Shown here: positions 1 to 8,957 of the stretch, piece after piece
Layout of the letters: every line of letters starts with the position of its first letter
How positions within the stretch are numbered: the stretch's first letter is position 1
NCBI GenBank assembly: GCA_049325415.1
Contig: JBMOLL010000045.1
Span: forward strand, 1-14,085
DNA length: 14,085 bases
DNA from: JBMOLL01 sp049325415
Lineage (GTDB): Bacteria; Bacteroidota; Bacteroidia; Bacteroidales; GCA-2748055
Reading direction: 5' to 3'
Notes under the pieces: generated by a model
Told to the model about the DNA's origin: nothing
The model's database searches: none
The model's input: the letters and a program-made list of their open reading frames with translations, nothing else
Position numbers and translations under genes: made by a program

Positions 1-526
1 TGCTGGGTGTTGAGCCCTCGGGGACGGATATCGCGATGGGTACGGACATCACCAACCAGCTGATCAATACAACGAACACGGTCCAGGAGGTGAGCTATCA
101 CTTCACGTACCGGCTGAACGATCCGCGGAGCGGGAACACACCGTTCTGCGACCACGGGATCGATACGACGATCACGGTGTACGTGAACCCGACGCCTCGG
201 TTCACGGTGACGATCGCGGACACGATCGTGTGCGACTCCACGGTGATCACGCTCGAGGTGACGGACGGCCTGGGTGCGGTCCAGGGGACGAAGGTGTATG
301 ACCTGCAGACAACCTACACCCCGGGCGCGGTGCTGGGTGTTGAGCCCTCGGGGACGGATATCGCGATGGGTACGGACATCACCAACCAGCTGATCAATAC
401 AACGAACACGGTCCAGGAGGTGAGCTATCACTTCACGTACCGGCTGAACGATCCGCGCAGCGGTAACACACCGTTCTGCGACCACGGGATCGATACGACG
501 ATCACGGTGTACGTGAACCCGACGCC
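1..526 (+). repeat. 330-bp near-identical tandem repeat, GC-rich, coding
   Basis: Bases 1-196 and 331-526 match at all but two positions (128 G versus 458 C, and 134 G versus 464 T). Both differences are synonymous third-codon positions in Arg and Gly codons. The period is 330 bp, or 110 codons, so the reading frame is kept. The copies end inside the last Pro codon of an NPTP motif, which is the domain boundary. Hand counts of 60-base lines give roughly 52-67% GC here against about 30-45% in the lines just downstream, with strong use of ACG, GTG and ATC codons. The array continues off the left edge, so copy number is unknown. Confidence 0.95.
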
Positions 527-3500
527 ATTAATGTATATTACAGTTGCAGATACCCTGTGTGACAGCACCTATCTGACTTTCCATATTGTTTCCGGGAACG
601 GGGATGTAATCGGTGATAAAATGTTCTATGTGGAAACCACCTATATTCAGGATTCGGTTCAGAATGTACATAGCTCCGGATATTTTACACTTCAGGATTT
701 CACTGATTATCTTATAAATAATTCCATTGACCTGCAGGTGATCCGATACCGCTTTATACCGGTAATCATGAATTTCAGGGAAAACGAACCTGATTTTGGC
801 TGTAATCATTTTAACGATACCATAATTGATATCTATCTGAATCCGACACCAAGGATCTTTGTTTCCATACCCGACACCATTTATTGCAACGAGTCGGAGA
901 TTGATTTTACAGTAATAAACAATCAGGTAACAACCGGTGTGATTGTCTATGACCTTGAGGTAACTGGAGATCTGATTTTTATAACGGGTCAGAATCCTGA
1001 CGGACGTTATGGAATTGATGATTTCAGGGATACACTTACCAACAGTGACACCTATATCAGACAGCTTATTTATACGTTTAAACCGGTGATTCAGGATGCT
1101 GCAGCCGGGCTGGAATGCGGAAAGGGGATTTCACGTTCGATCGTTGTACGGGTGGTTCCGACACTTGCAGCTGTAGCCGTATCTGATACTTTCTACGGAG
1201 CGTGGAACATTTCCTGCTATGGTTTCTCCAATGGTTCAATAGACCTGAGTCCGTATGGAGGATATTATCCGAAGCCCTATCAGTTTACCTGGAGTACTGC
1301 CGGAGGATCGGGACTTGATATCTATGATGAGGATCAGTCGGGGCTTACAGCAGGGAAATATTATTATTTGATCGAAGATCTGATCGGCTGTTCCTATTTT
1401 GATTCCATCACGCTTACCCAGCCGGCAGTTATCGCCGTATCGGCCGACATTGATCCGGTCAGCTGTAATGGAAAGAACGATGGCAGTATTGACCTGACGG
1501 TTACCGGCGGTACCGGTGGAATATATGGGTATTCATATGACTGGTGGGGACCTGATTTCCAGCACCGGGTGACGCAGGACCTGATCAATGAATATAGCGG
1601 TGACTGGGATCTCACCCTGAAGGACAAGAATAACTGTACCTATCATTCAGTTTATGTTATCAATGCCCCGGAAACTATCATTATCACGCTGAACAGGGAG
1701 GTCTATGGCAATTACAATATCAGTTGTAACGGACGGAATGACGGAAGTATTTTAACTTCGGTAACCGGTGGAACTCCCGGTTATACCTATCAATGGTATA
1801 ACTCAAGCAATACCCTGATCAGCACCAATAAGGATCTGTATACACTGACAGCAGGGTTCTACCGCCTGCGTGTTACAGATATACAGGGATGTTACAGTGA
1901 CCAAACCACAACCCTGGCCCAGCCGGCTGTTATTAACATTCAAAAGGTAAACGGAACCTATCCGGGAGGATTTGATATCAGTTGTTATGACAGGCAGGAT
2001 GGAGCCATTACCATTAAGTTGACGGGGGGTCACACAACTTACCTTGATAATGATTTTCTCTGGACAACGGCTGATGGATCCGGCCTTGTTCCGGCCGACA
2101 GTAATCAGGTTGGACTGACTGACGGTACCTACAATGTCCTTGTAACGGATGCATTTAATTGTACGGGCACCAAATCCTTTACACTCACTCAACCCACACA
2201 GATCAGGTTGCAGATTGATGATGTAAGCGACTATAATGGATGGAATATACGGTGTCACAGTAATAATGACGGTAATATTCAAATTTCTTCCTCGGGAGGA
2301 GTCGAACCACATAATTATTTCTGGACTTCTTCCGATGGCACTGTCCCGGAGCCTGCTCTTCAGGATCAGAATGATCTTATTGCCGGGGAGTATCATCTGA
2401 AGATCACAGATGATATTTCCTGCACTTATGATACGGTATTTATACTGGCAGAGCCCGACACAATTGATGTGAATCCGGTTATATCCTCTTATTCAGGAGG
2501 ATATGAGATTGATTGTTATGGCAGTACCAGTGGGAGCATTCAGCTGAATCCATCAGGAGGAGCAGCACTTGCCTCCAACAGCTATAGCTGGACGACAACT
2601 GACGGATCGGGTCTGCAAACTTCGGCAATTGACCAGACAGGTCTGACTGCCGGCTCCTATGAGGTAAGCATTACCGACATAAATAATTGTTCCGGTGAGT
2701 GGGCGTTTACACTGACAGAGCCTGATTCGGTTTATGCCGAATTTGAAACTGATCCTGCTACCTGTTTCAGAAGTCCGAATGCAAGTATTGATATGACGGT
2801 ATTCGGAGGTGTTCCGGATTACAGCTATCTCTGGAGCAATGGGGCTACAAGCCAGGATCTGTCCATGGTCCTGAGTGCAACCTATTATGTTGAAATCAGC
2901 GACCAGAACGGGTGTAAAAAGCAGGATTCAGTGTTTGTGGGAGAGGCTGATGAAATGTTAACCGGTATTCATGTTGTTACTGATTATAACGGAAGGGATA
3001 TCAGCTGTTACGGAAGATCCGATGCGTCGGTTGATTTTGAAGTGGCAGGCGGGACTCCTCCTTACCAGTATTCCTGGAGTAACGGCAGCAGTACGGAAGA
3101 TCTCGAAAATCTTCCGGCAGGATGGTATGTTGTTGATGTATCGGATGTATACAACTGTGAAAAGAAAGACAGCATTGAGGTAATTGAGCCCGATCCGGTT
3201 GCACTGGATATGGATCTTACGGATCCTGCATGTTATGGTGATTCAACGGGACAGATCAGTCTGTTGATCTATGGCGGAACACCGGGCTATTCTGTTAACT
3301 GGAATAATGGAATGAGTGGTTCCATTATCGGACATCTTCCTGCAGGATCATACCAGGCTATAGTGTATGATCTCAACAATTGTTATCTGGATACTTCATC
3401 CATATTAAACCAGCCCGAAGCACTTAGCCTGTCCTTTGAAACATCTCCCGCTTATTGCGGGGATACGGAAGATGGTACTATCGGACTGGATATCAATGGC

Positions 3501-3917
3501 GGAACTTTACCTTACAGCATCAACTGGAGCGATGGTCTGGATGGAGAACAGATAGAAGGAGTAAGGGCAGGAACCTATACGATTCTGATAAGCGACGATC
3601 ATGGTTGTACCCTGTCGGATACCATTATTGTGGAAAAAATCTATACATCCTGCCTGACAATTCCCAATGCATTCACACCCAACGGGGACGGATTCAATGA
3701 TACCTGGGAAATACGAAATATCGAATTGTATCCTGAGGCTTCATTAAGAATCTTCAACAGATGGGGAGAAACTGTTTTCTATACAGAGAGCGGATATGAA
3801 AATAACTGGAACGGAACCTACCGGGGAAGAGAGTTGCCCATCGATTCCTATCATTATATACTGGATCTTAACAATGGGGAGCCGCCAATTACAGGAAATA
3901 TAACGCTGATAAGATAA
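1..3917 (+). CDS. Large repetitive T9SS type B secreted adhesin (SprB-like), 5' end missing
   Basis: The reading frame is open at the left edge (first complete codon at base 3), so the true start lies outside the window and more than 1300 residues are visible. From the N-side it has a partial and a full PKD-like unit of about 110 residues that are almost identical, two diverged PKD-like units (528-851 and 852-1163, each ending near an NPTP or VPT motif), then ten SprB-type repeats (about 1164-3638). It ends in a type B sorting domain with PNAFTPNGDGFND, FNRWGE and NWNG motifs. SprB repeats show a recurring pattern: an early ISCYG/SCNG cysteine, a GG turn, a YxW core, AGxY, and a second cysteine before a closing QP or EP. 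By family knowledge such proteins are exported by the T9SS and act in adhesion or gliding. The ligand is unknown. The PorP/SprF gene follows after 2 bp, suggesting one operon and functional pairing. Confidence 0.92.
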   Translation, partial: LGVEPSGTDIAMGTDITNQLINTTNTVQEVSYHFTYRLNDPRSGNTPFCDHGIDTTITVYVNPTPRFTVTIADTIVCDSTVITLEVTDGLGAVQGTKVYDLQTTYTPGAVLGVEPSGTDIAMGTDITNQLINTTNTVQEVSYHFTYRLNDPRSGNTPFCDHGIDTTITVYVNPTPLMYITVADTLCDSTYLTFHIVSGNGDVIGDKMFYVETTYIQDSVQNVHSSGYFTLQDFTDYLINNSIDLQVIRYRFIPVIMNFRENEPDFGCNHFNDTIIDIYLNPTPRIFVSIPDTIYCNESEIDFTVINNQVTTGVIVYDLEVTGDLIFITGQNPDGRYGIDDFRDTLTNSDTYIRQLIYTFKPVIQDAAAGLECGKGISRSIVVRVVPTLAAVAVSDTFYGAWNISCYGFSNGSIDLSPYGGYYPKPYQFTWSTAGGSGLDIYDEDQSGLTAGKYYYLIEDLIGCSYFDSITLTQPAVIAVSADIDPVSCNGKNDGSIDLTVTGGTGGIYGYSYDWWGPDFQHRVTQDLINEYSGDWDLTLKDKNNCTYHSVYVINAPETIIITLNREVYGNYNISCNGRNDGSILTSVTGGTPGYTYQWYNSSNTLISTNKDLYTLTAGFYRLRVTDIQGCYSDQTTTLAQPAVINIQKVNGTYPGGFDISCYDRQDGAITIKLTGGHTTYLDNDFLWTTADGSGLVPADSNQVGLTDGTYNVLVTDAFNCTGTKSFTLTQPTQIRLQIDDVSDYNGWNIRCHSNNDGNIQISSSGGVEPHNYFWTSSDGTVPEPALQDQNDLIAGEYHLKITDDISCTYDTVFILAEPDTIDVNPVISSYSGGYEIDCYGSTSGSIQLNPSGGAALASNSYSWTTTDGSGLQTSAIDQTGLTAGSYEVSITDINNCSGEWAFTLTEPDSVYAEFETDPATCFRSPNASIDMTVFGGVPDYSYLWSNGATSQDLSMVLSATYYVEISDQNGCKKQDSVFVGEADEMLTGIHVVTDYNGRDISCYGRSDASVDFEVAGGTPPYQYSWSNGSSTEDLENLPAGWYVVDVSDVYNCEKKDSIEVIEPDPVALDMDLTDPACYGDSTGQISLLIYGGTPGYSVNWNNGMSGSIIGHLPAGSYQAIVYDLNNCYLDTSSILNQPEALSLSFETSPAYCGDTEDGTIGLDINGGTLPYSINWSDGLDGEQIEGVRAGTYTILISDDHGCTLSDTIIVEKIYTSCLTIPNAFTPNGDGFNDTWEIRNIELYPEASLRIFNRWGETVFYTESGYENNWNGTYRGRELPIDSYHYILDLNNGEPPITGNITLIR
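1164..3638 (+). repeat. Ten consecutive SprB-type protein repeats
   Basis: This is a protein-level repeat array inside the adhesin, with units of about 75-90 residues. I count ten units by their first cysteine motif (for example NISCYG, PVSCNG, NISCNG, DISCYD, EIDCYG, DISCYG, DPACYG), an inner GG, and a second cysteine near the unit end (GCSY, NCTY, GCYS, NCSG, GCKK, NCEK, NCYL, GCTL). Unlike the 330-bp units upstream, these copies are well diverged at DNA level. They therefore look old and not recently amplified. The cysteine pair in each unit could form a disulfide after export, which is an inference. Confidence 0.88.
3642..3914 (+). other. T9SS type B C-terminal sorting domain (CHU_C-like)
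   Basis: The last about 91 residues of the adhesin carry the hallmarks of the gliding-motility-associated C-terminal domain: PNAFTPNGDGFND followed by W, then LRIFNRWGE, a FYTES stretch, NWNG, and a final strand with SYHYILDL and GNITLIR. By family knowledge this domain directs export through the type IX secretion system. Type B domains are usually processed and anchored differently from type A domains, and they depend on a PorP/SprF partner. Confidence 0.93.
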
Positions 3918-3919
3918 CT

Positions 3920-4921
3920 TTGACCGGCAAGCACAAATTGAAAAGGATTTTAATATATAGTATAATATTCTTACTGACAGGATTCACTGTTCTTCAGGGT
4001 CAGCAGTTGCCGCTATTCAGCCAGTATGTTATGAATGGTTTCATTCTGAACCCTGCTATGGCCGGTTACGATGGCTATACCTCATTGAACACAACCGTGC
4101 GCCAGCAATGGCTCGGCTTTGAAGGAGCCCCGCTCACCTATTCTGCCACCTGGCAGACCCGGCTTTTGAGACAATCATACAGGATCGTTCAGAGCCCGGT
4201 CAGAAAGGAAAACATGTTATTGCCCAGCACAAAGGGCCGTGTTGGTCTGGGAGCGTATATCATAAATGATGATAATGCGAATGTGGCCAAAACGGGTATC
4301 CAGTTTACCTACGCCTACCATATCCTGATGAATAATAATCAACTTTCGTTCGGTATAGCTGCAAAGGCATACCAGTACAGGATAAAGGAGGAAGACCTGG
4401 TATTTGGGGAAGATGGGGATCCCGTTATAAACGGGGCTCTGCGCACCGTTGGATACTGTCCGGATGCTGATATCGGGGTATTCTGGTGGGGCCGTGATTT
4501 TTTTCTGGGTGCTTCGGCCAGCAATTTATTTCAGTCAGCGCTGAAGATCGGAAGTACTGACCTTCCCAATTTCAAAACAATCCGGCATTACTGGTTTATG
4601 GGGGGATATAAATTCAAAGTCGGAGAAGAGTTGCAGATTGAGCCGAATTTTCTATTTAAAACCAGCGAACAATTTCTTCCACAGGGAGATTTCGGCATAA
4701 AAGTCTATTATAATGAAGACTATTGGGCCGGTTTAGCGGGCAGAACCGACGGCAGTCTGATACTCCTTTTCGGCATGAAAGCCAATCAGGTATATATAGG
4801 ATATGCCTTTGATTATGCCCTGTCGGAGATCCGAAAGTTTAATTACGGATCCCATGAATTATCCCTGTCCATTAAGTTCGGAACAAATGCCAGGAGATAC
4901 AGGTGGCTGAACCGTTACTGA
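3920..4921 (+). CDS. PorP/SprF family type IX secretion membrane protein
   Basis: The product is about 333 residues, usual for this family. After a hydrophobic signal sequence (KRILIYSIIFLLTG, likely cleaved near QG/QQ) comes the family hallmark: LPLFSQYVMNGFILNPAMAG followed by RQQWLGFEGAP. The rest alternates in a way typical of an outer-membrane beta-barrel and ends in a barrel-like LSLSIKFG stretch. Family members assist export or surface attachment of type B T9SS substrates, and this one lies 2 bp behind such a substrate. There is no ATG between the upstream in-frame stop (3869) and codon ATG 4031, which lies inside the mature protein. The start must therefore be a TTG. Either 3920 (used here) or 3938 is possible; 3938 would give a more classic MKRIL signal-peptide start. 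The 3' end overlaps the convergent yfhO-like gene by 7 bp. Confidence 0.9.
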   Translation: MTGKHKLKRILIYSIIFLLTGFTVLQGQQLPLFSQYVMNGFILNPAMAGYDGYTSLNTTVRQQWLGFEGAPLTYSATWQTRLLRQSYRIVQSPVRKENMLLPSTKGRVGLGAYIINDDNANVAKTGIQFTYAYHILMNNNQLSFGIAAKAYQYRIKEEDLVFGEDGDPVINGALRTVGYCPDADIGVFWWGRDFFLGASASNLFQSALKIGSTDLPNFKTIRHYWFMGGYKFKVGEELQIEPNFLFKTSEQFLPQGDFGIKVYYNEDYWAGLAGRTDGSLILLFGMKANQVYIGYAFDYALSEIRKFNYGSHELSLSIKFGTNARRYRWLNRY

Positions 4922-7389
4922 TCCTTTTCTTTTTTCCCTTTCAGTTCAAACACAACCACGCCCAGCAGCAGCAGGATTATCATTAGCGAACCGGCGAGAG
5001 ATACTTTCTCTCCCATGAAATAGGATTCAGGATGAAACCTGAAGACGATTTCATGTTCACCGGCGGGTATATTCATCGCTCTGAGCAGATAATCTACCCT
5101 GAAATGAGGTGCCGGTTGATCATCGATATAGGCTTTCCATCCTTTTTCATAATAAATCTCTGAGAAGACAGCCAGTTGTCCGGCGTTGGTACTGGAGGTG
5201 TATTTCAGTTCATTCGGGCTGTATGAAATAAGCTTGATTTTTGCAGAGGAATCTACGGGATAGCTCAGTTCCGTATAATAATCCCTGAATTTCACATCAA
5301 CAGAGGCCTGGTGCTTGATATCCAGGGTTTTAAGAAGAGCCATTTCTTCATCCGCATTTTCTGCTTCTATCAATTCTCCGACAAACCAGGCATTTCCTGC
5401 AGCCATATTATTCTGCAGGGGGGCTCCCTGCGGATTTAAAATGATATATTTGGTGTTCAGCATATTTAACACATTCAGGCTCTGGAACATACTGTCCGGA
5501 TTGAAACCTGAGGGATTCTGCAGGAAGTTGACAAGCGTCATCAGGTTGGCAGTCAGTTCATTGTCAATCAGATCCTGATATCGCCTCATCTTAGCCCCAT
5601 GATAGCCCCCGATTGATTTATGAAAATACGAAGTACTTGCATCGCTAAAGGTGCTAACTGTTAAGTTTGCCACCCTGTAATCCAATGACTTATCCGTTAA
5701 GATCATTTTATCGGCGGTAGTTGGGGTGAAAAACTGTCCGGCATTCCTTTTGCTTACGAACTTTGTTTCATTCAGATAGCGTTTGTCAACCGGCCAAAGA
5801 TCAATCAGGAATAATAAGCCAAGAATGATCAATGCAAAATCAAGTTTCAGCTTTTTCATCCGCGCAATCAGAATCACTCCTGCCGACAGGGTAATGAAGA
5901 GAAATGATCTGAATGCATCGGCACGCAGAAGGCTCCTTCGGTCTTCCCTGAATGCGTCGGTCAGGATCTGCTGATAATGGCTGTCTGATGGTGCGATGAA
6001 AGATCCTGCCAGGCCAGGGGCAATGGTAAACAATAAAGCAATACCAGCGGTGATGCCGAACGACCACTTCAGTGCATTATTGAATTTCTTTTCCGGTACG
6101 TTGCCATAGAGACTTTCTTTCAAGGCTAAAAATGCAAGGAGAGGCATCGTAAGTCCGGCAATAACCAGGGCCATGCTTACGGTCCGGAATTTATTATATC
6201 CGGGCACATGATCTACAAAGAAATTGGTCAGGAACGGGAAATACTTGCCCCATGAAAGAAAGATCCCCAGTACGGTAGCCGCGAGGATCCACCAGCGGTA
6301 ACGGTTATCCACGATGAACATGCCCAGAAGAAAGAGGAAGATCACCATGGCCCCCAGATAAACCGGGCCTGAGGTTCCCGGCTGATCGCCCCAGTAAAGC
6401 GGCAGTCCGCTTTTGCTGATCTCCTTTGCCTGGGCAGGATTGTTCTGTGCAAAGAGCTTATATGTCGCTGAATTTTCCGAAACCGGTTCATTGTTGCTGC
6501 CACCCCTGAAGCCGGGAATAAGCAGGGTCAGCGTTTCTTTTTTGCCATAACTCCAGCCGGTGATGTAACTACGGGGTAAACCGGAGGTCTGATCATTCTG
6601 GTCACCGGTAAGTTCTGATTTGGCGCGCATGGAATAGTTACCGTATTCGTAGGTTGTATACAGACGTCCGAAATTGCTGGCGACCGCCAGTATGGCAGCG
6701 ATGCTCAGAATACCAACGGTTTTAAGAAATTCGGGAACGGATTTACTTTTAATGGCAAAGATGAATTCCGAAATCCCAAGGATAAGAACGATAAGAAGAA
6801 GATAATAGGAAATCTGAGGATGGCCGGCAAGAATTTCGAGAGAAAGGAAAAGGGCTGTAAGAGCTCCTCCCAGCCATTTTTTTCCCCGGAAAGCCAGTAA
6901 GATCCCGGCCAGGGTTGGAGCCATATAGGCAATGGCCACAGCCTGTGAATTGTGGCCAACCATGATAATGATTATGTTGAAGGAGGCAAAGGCAAAGGCA
7001 AAGGCGCCGGGGATACTCAGCCAGGGATTCACTTTCAGGACAACAAGCAGAATGTAGAAACCCAGCATCAGAATGAAGAGCATGCCTACCGGTCCGGGAC
7101 CCACTTTGAGGAGATTATCCACTGCGGAGATAAGATTTGAAGGAAACCTCGTGCTGATCAGGTAAGCCGGCATTCCTCCAAAAAGGCTGTTGGTCCATAG
7201 AGCCTCCTTACCGGTGGCTTCCCTGTAATCCCTTATTTCTTTGGCGTTTCCTTCAGCCGACTGGTGATCGTGTTGCATCAGTTGTTTACCCTCGATGACC
7301 TGGGGGAGAAAAGCCAGGGCAAGGACAATAAATAATACGATTGCTGTCAGGTAAGGGATATAGCGCCTGAGGTCAATTTTATTCTGCAT
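4915..7389 (-). CDS. YfhO family multi-pass membrane protein (putative GT-C type glycosyltransferase)
   Basis: The product is 824 residues from the ATG at 7389. A TTG three codons upstream (7398) is possible but less likely. The N-terminus has one membrane helix (about residues 11-32), then a periplasmic loop with an acidic QHDHQS motif (D41) and LWTNSLFGGMPAY, which is characteristic of YfhO proteins. Roughly ten further hydrophobic segments follow. The C-terminal soluble part has YYEKGWKAYIDDQPAP and LLRAMNIPAGEHEIVF, the conserved YfhO tail, and a last helix (SLMIILLLLGVVVFEL) before a Lys-rich end. YfhO of Firmicutes is linked to adding sugars to teichoic or lipoteichoic acid. The substrate in Bacteroidota is not established, but a role in glycosylating a lipid or surface glycan is plausible. 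It is transcribed away from the flippase gene. Confidence 0.9.
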   Translation of the reverse strand: MQNKIDLRRYIPYLTAIVLFIVLALAFLPQVIEGKQLMQHDHQSAEGNAKEIRDYREATGKEALWTNSLFGGMPAYLISTRFPSNLISAVDNLLKVGPGPVGMLFILMLGFYILLVVLKVNPWLSIPGAFAFAFASFNIIIIMVGHNSQAVAIAYMAPTLAGILLAFRGKKWLGGALTALFLSLEILAGHPQISYYLLLIVLILGISEFIFAIKSKSVPEFLKTVGILSIAAILAVASNFGRLYTTYEYGNYSMRAKSELTGDQNDQTSGLPRSYITGWSYGKKETLTLLIPGFRGGSNNEPVSENSATYKLFAQNNPAQAKEISKSGLPLYWGDQPGTSGPVYLGAMVIFLFLLGMFIVDNRYRWWILAATVLGIFLSWGKYFPFLTNFFVDHVPGYNKFRTVSMALVIAGLTMPLLAFLALKESLYGNVPEKKFNNALKWSFGITAGIALLFTIAPGLAGSFIAPSDSHYQQILTDAFREDRRSLLRADAFRSFLFITLSAGVILIARMKKLKLDFALIILGLLFLIDLWPVDKRYLNETKFVSKRNAGQFFTPTTADKMILTDKSLDYRVANLTVSTFSDASTSYFHKSIGGYHGAKMRRYQDLIDNELTANLMTLVNFLQNPSGFNPDSMFQSLNVLNMLNTKYIILNPQGAPLQNNMAAGNAWFVGELIEAENADEEMALLKTLDIKHQASVDVKFRDYYTELSYPVDSSAKIKLISYSPNELKYTSSTNAGQLAVFSEIYYEKGWKAYIDDQPAPHFRVDYLLRAMNIPAGEHEIVFRFHPESYFMGEKVSLAGSLMIILLLLGVVVFELKGKKEKDQ

Positions 7390-7408
7390 GTTGATCAAAA
7401 TGAATTTG

Positions 7409-7416
7409 TAACTTTG
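7409..7416 (+). promoter_or_regulatory. Candidate -7 element for the flippase operon
   Basis: TAACTTTG matches the Bacteroidota -7 consensus TAnnTTTG exactly. It sits 44 bp before the flippase ATG, giving an expected leader of about 35-40 nt. The -33 element is weak: the nearest TTG (7391-7393) is 15 bases upstream, closer than the usual 19-21. The call rests on the octamer match and on position in a short divergent intergenic gap. Confidence 0.42.
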
Positions 7417-7424
7417 TGCGTCAA

Positions 7425-7456
7425 CAAAAATACATTTTTTAGTATAGTTTAAGCAA
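7425..7456 (-). promoter_or_regulatory. Candidate promoter for the yfhO-like gene
   Basis: On the minus strand TATTTTTG (7425-7432) matches TAnnTTTG exactly. A TTG (7454-7456) lies 21 bases upstream of it, the expected -33 spacing in Bacteroidota. Transcription would begin near 7418-7420, leaving a leader of about 30 nt before the ATG at 7389. The element faces the plus-strand -7 element only 8 bp away. Confidence 0.5.
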
Positions 7457-7460
7457 TCTG

Positions 7461-8948
7461 ATGGGTATTATTCAGCGCCAGACCTTTAAAGGTTCCGTCT
7501 ATTCCTATGTGGGTGCTATCCTGGGATTTGTGAATGTAGCCATCCTCTCCCCAAAATTCTTTACCACCGATCAGATCGGACTGACACAGGTGCTTGTTTC
7601 CATTGCCACCATCATTTCACAGCTGGGAACCCTTGGTTTTAACAATGTCATGATCAGGTTGTTCCCTTATTTCAGAAGCAGCGATAAAAATCACAACGGT
7701 TTTCCGTTCCTGATGATGCTTGTGGGTTTTGCCGGATTCGTCATCTCTGTTGCCATCTTCTTTTTATTACGGGGCTATTTTGTGGAAAGCAATCTTGAAA
7801 AATCAGCCCTGCTTTCAAGGTATATCGACCTTATTGTTCCGCTGATCCTGGTAACCCTTGCCCATACACTGTTTGATACCTACAACAGGGTTATCTACAA
7901 TGCGACTTTCGGTACCTTCATGAAGGAAATTGTCGTCAGGGTAGCGAATCTTGTCATCATCCTTCTCTTCAGTTTTAACCAGATCTCGTTCCAGACCTTC
8001 GTTTATGCCTATGTCGCAATTCTGGGTCTGCCCCCGCTTTTCATTATGTTACTGTGGATCATACGCAGGGAAGTGACTCTGCGACCTGACTGGTCAGTAA
8101 TGACACCCGGATTCAGAAAAGAGGTGATCACGGTTTCTGTTTATGGTATTATAGCCGGTTTCAGTGGAATTGCTCTGATAAATATCGACAAGTACATGGT
8201 CAATGAATACCTTGGGCTGAGTGCTGCCGGGGTCTATTCTATTGCATTTTATTTTGGTACGCTGATCCAGATACCCAACAGGGCCATGTCCAAAATCTCC
8301 ACCACCGTTCTGGCTGAATTGTGGAAAACAGATGACCGGGAATCTATCCGGGAGTTTTATAAATCCACCAGCCTGAGTCAATATATCATGGGAGGTTGGC
8401 TTTTCCTGGGAATAGTGGTAAATCTTGGAAATATTTTCCAGATCCTTCCTCCTGATTATGCTGCGGGCAAATGGGTGATCATTCTGATAAGCCTGTCTAA
8501 TCTCCTGAATATGCTATCGGGGATGAGTGTGCATATCATCTCAACATCTTCTGCCTACAAATGGCAGAACTGGCTCATGATAAGCCTGATTGTTCTTGTC
8601 GTACTTACCAATATTGCCTTTATTCCCCGTTACGGAGTATCCGGTGCAGCATTTGCTTCTATGCTTTCTACGCTGATCATCTGTATCATGCGCTTTATCA
8701 TTGTCTGGAAACTTTTTGGATTTCAACCCTATAACAGCAGGTTTGTTGTTGTGACCTTGCTTATTGCCGGCCTTTATTTCATTTCCGGTCTTTTCCCGGG
8801 TATCCATTTTATTCCCGATCTCCTGATACGAAGCACGGTGGTCACCCTGCTCTATTTTGGCATTATCCTCAGCCTGGGATTATCCGATGAGTATAACCGG
8901 ATCTATCGACAGGTCAGGGAGCGAATCTCTCTTCTTCGAAAGAAGTAA
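7461..8948 (+). CDS. Oligosaccharide flippase (Wzx-like, polysaccharide biosynthesis/MOP family)
   Basis: The product is 495 residues and hydrophobic throughout, with about 12-14 predicted membrane segments, as expected for Wzx-type flippases. The N-terminus (QRQTFKGSVYSYVGAILGFV) and the central INIDKYMVNEYLGLSAAGVY segment are typical of the family. The C-terminal half has the usual YGVSGAAFASMLS pattern. By family knowledge it moves lipid-linked oligosaccharides across the inner membrane. The tail after the last helix is short and basic (RQVRERISLLRKK). The next gene begins 9 bp after its stop on the same strand, so the two are probably co-transcribed. The ATG at 7461 has no clear Shine-Dalgarno sequence, which is normal for this phylum. 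The sugar carried cannot be read from sequence. Confidence 0.92.
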   Translation: MGIIQRQTFKGSVYSYVGAILGFVNVAILSPKFFTTDQIGLTQVLVSIATIISQLGTLGFNNVMIRLFPYFRSSDKNHNGFPFLMMLVGFAGFVISVAIFFLLRGYFVESNLEKSALLSRYIDLIVPLILVTLAHTLFDTYNRVIYNATFGTFMKEIVVRVANLVIILLFSFNQISFQTFVYAYVAILGLPPLFIMLLWIIRREVTLRPDWSVMTPGFRKEVITVSVYGIIAGFSGIALINIDKYMVNEYLGLSAAGVYSIAFYFGTLIQIPNRAMSKISTTVLAELWKTDDRESIREFYKSTSLSQYIMGGWLFLGIVVNLGNIFQILPPDYAAGKWVIILISLSNLLNMLSGMSVHIISTSSAYKWQNWLMISLIVLVVLTNIAFIPRYGVSGAAFASMLSTLIICIMRFIIVWKLFGFQPYNSRFVVVTLLIAGLYFISGLFPGIHFIPDLLIRSTVVTLLYFGIILSLGLSDEYNRIYRQVRERISLLRKK

Positions 8949-8957
8949 AACCGAATT

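Noticed and set aside
1..526. Repeat considered as a CRISPR array or mobile element
   Set aside because: The 330-bp units are contiguous, in frame and encode a PKD-like domain; there are no spacers, inverted ends or transposase.
1803..2396. Open frame of 197 codons on the minus strand under the adhesin
   Set aside because: It lies wholly inside the SprB repeats, has no recognisable domain, and its composition is that of an antisense shadow.
3915..3922. TAACTTTG, a perfect -7-like octamer, at the adhesin stop and PorP/SprF start
   Set aside because: No -33 element at the right spacing, and it lies within a tightly coupled gene pair. Probably chance, though it would favour the TTG at 3938.
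4922..4945. Pyrimidine-rich tract after the PorP/SprF stop, possible terminator
   Set aside because: I see no hairpin before it, and the tract is explained by the Lys-rich C-terminus encoded on the other strand by the yfhO-like gene.
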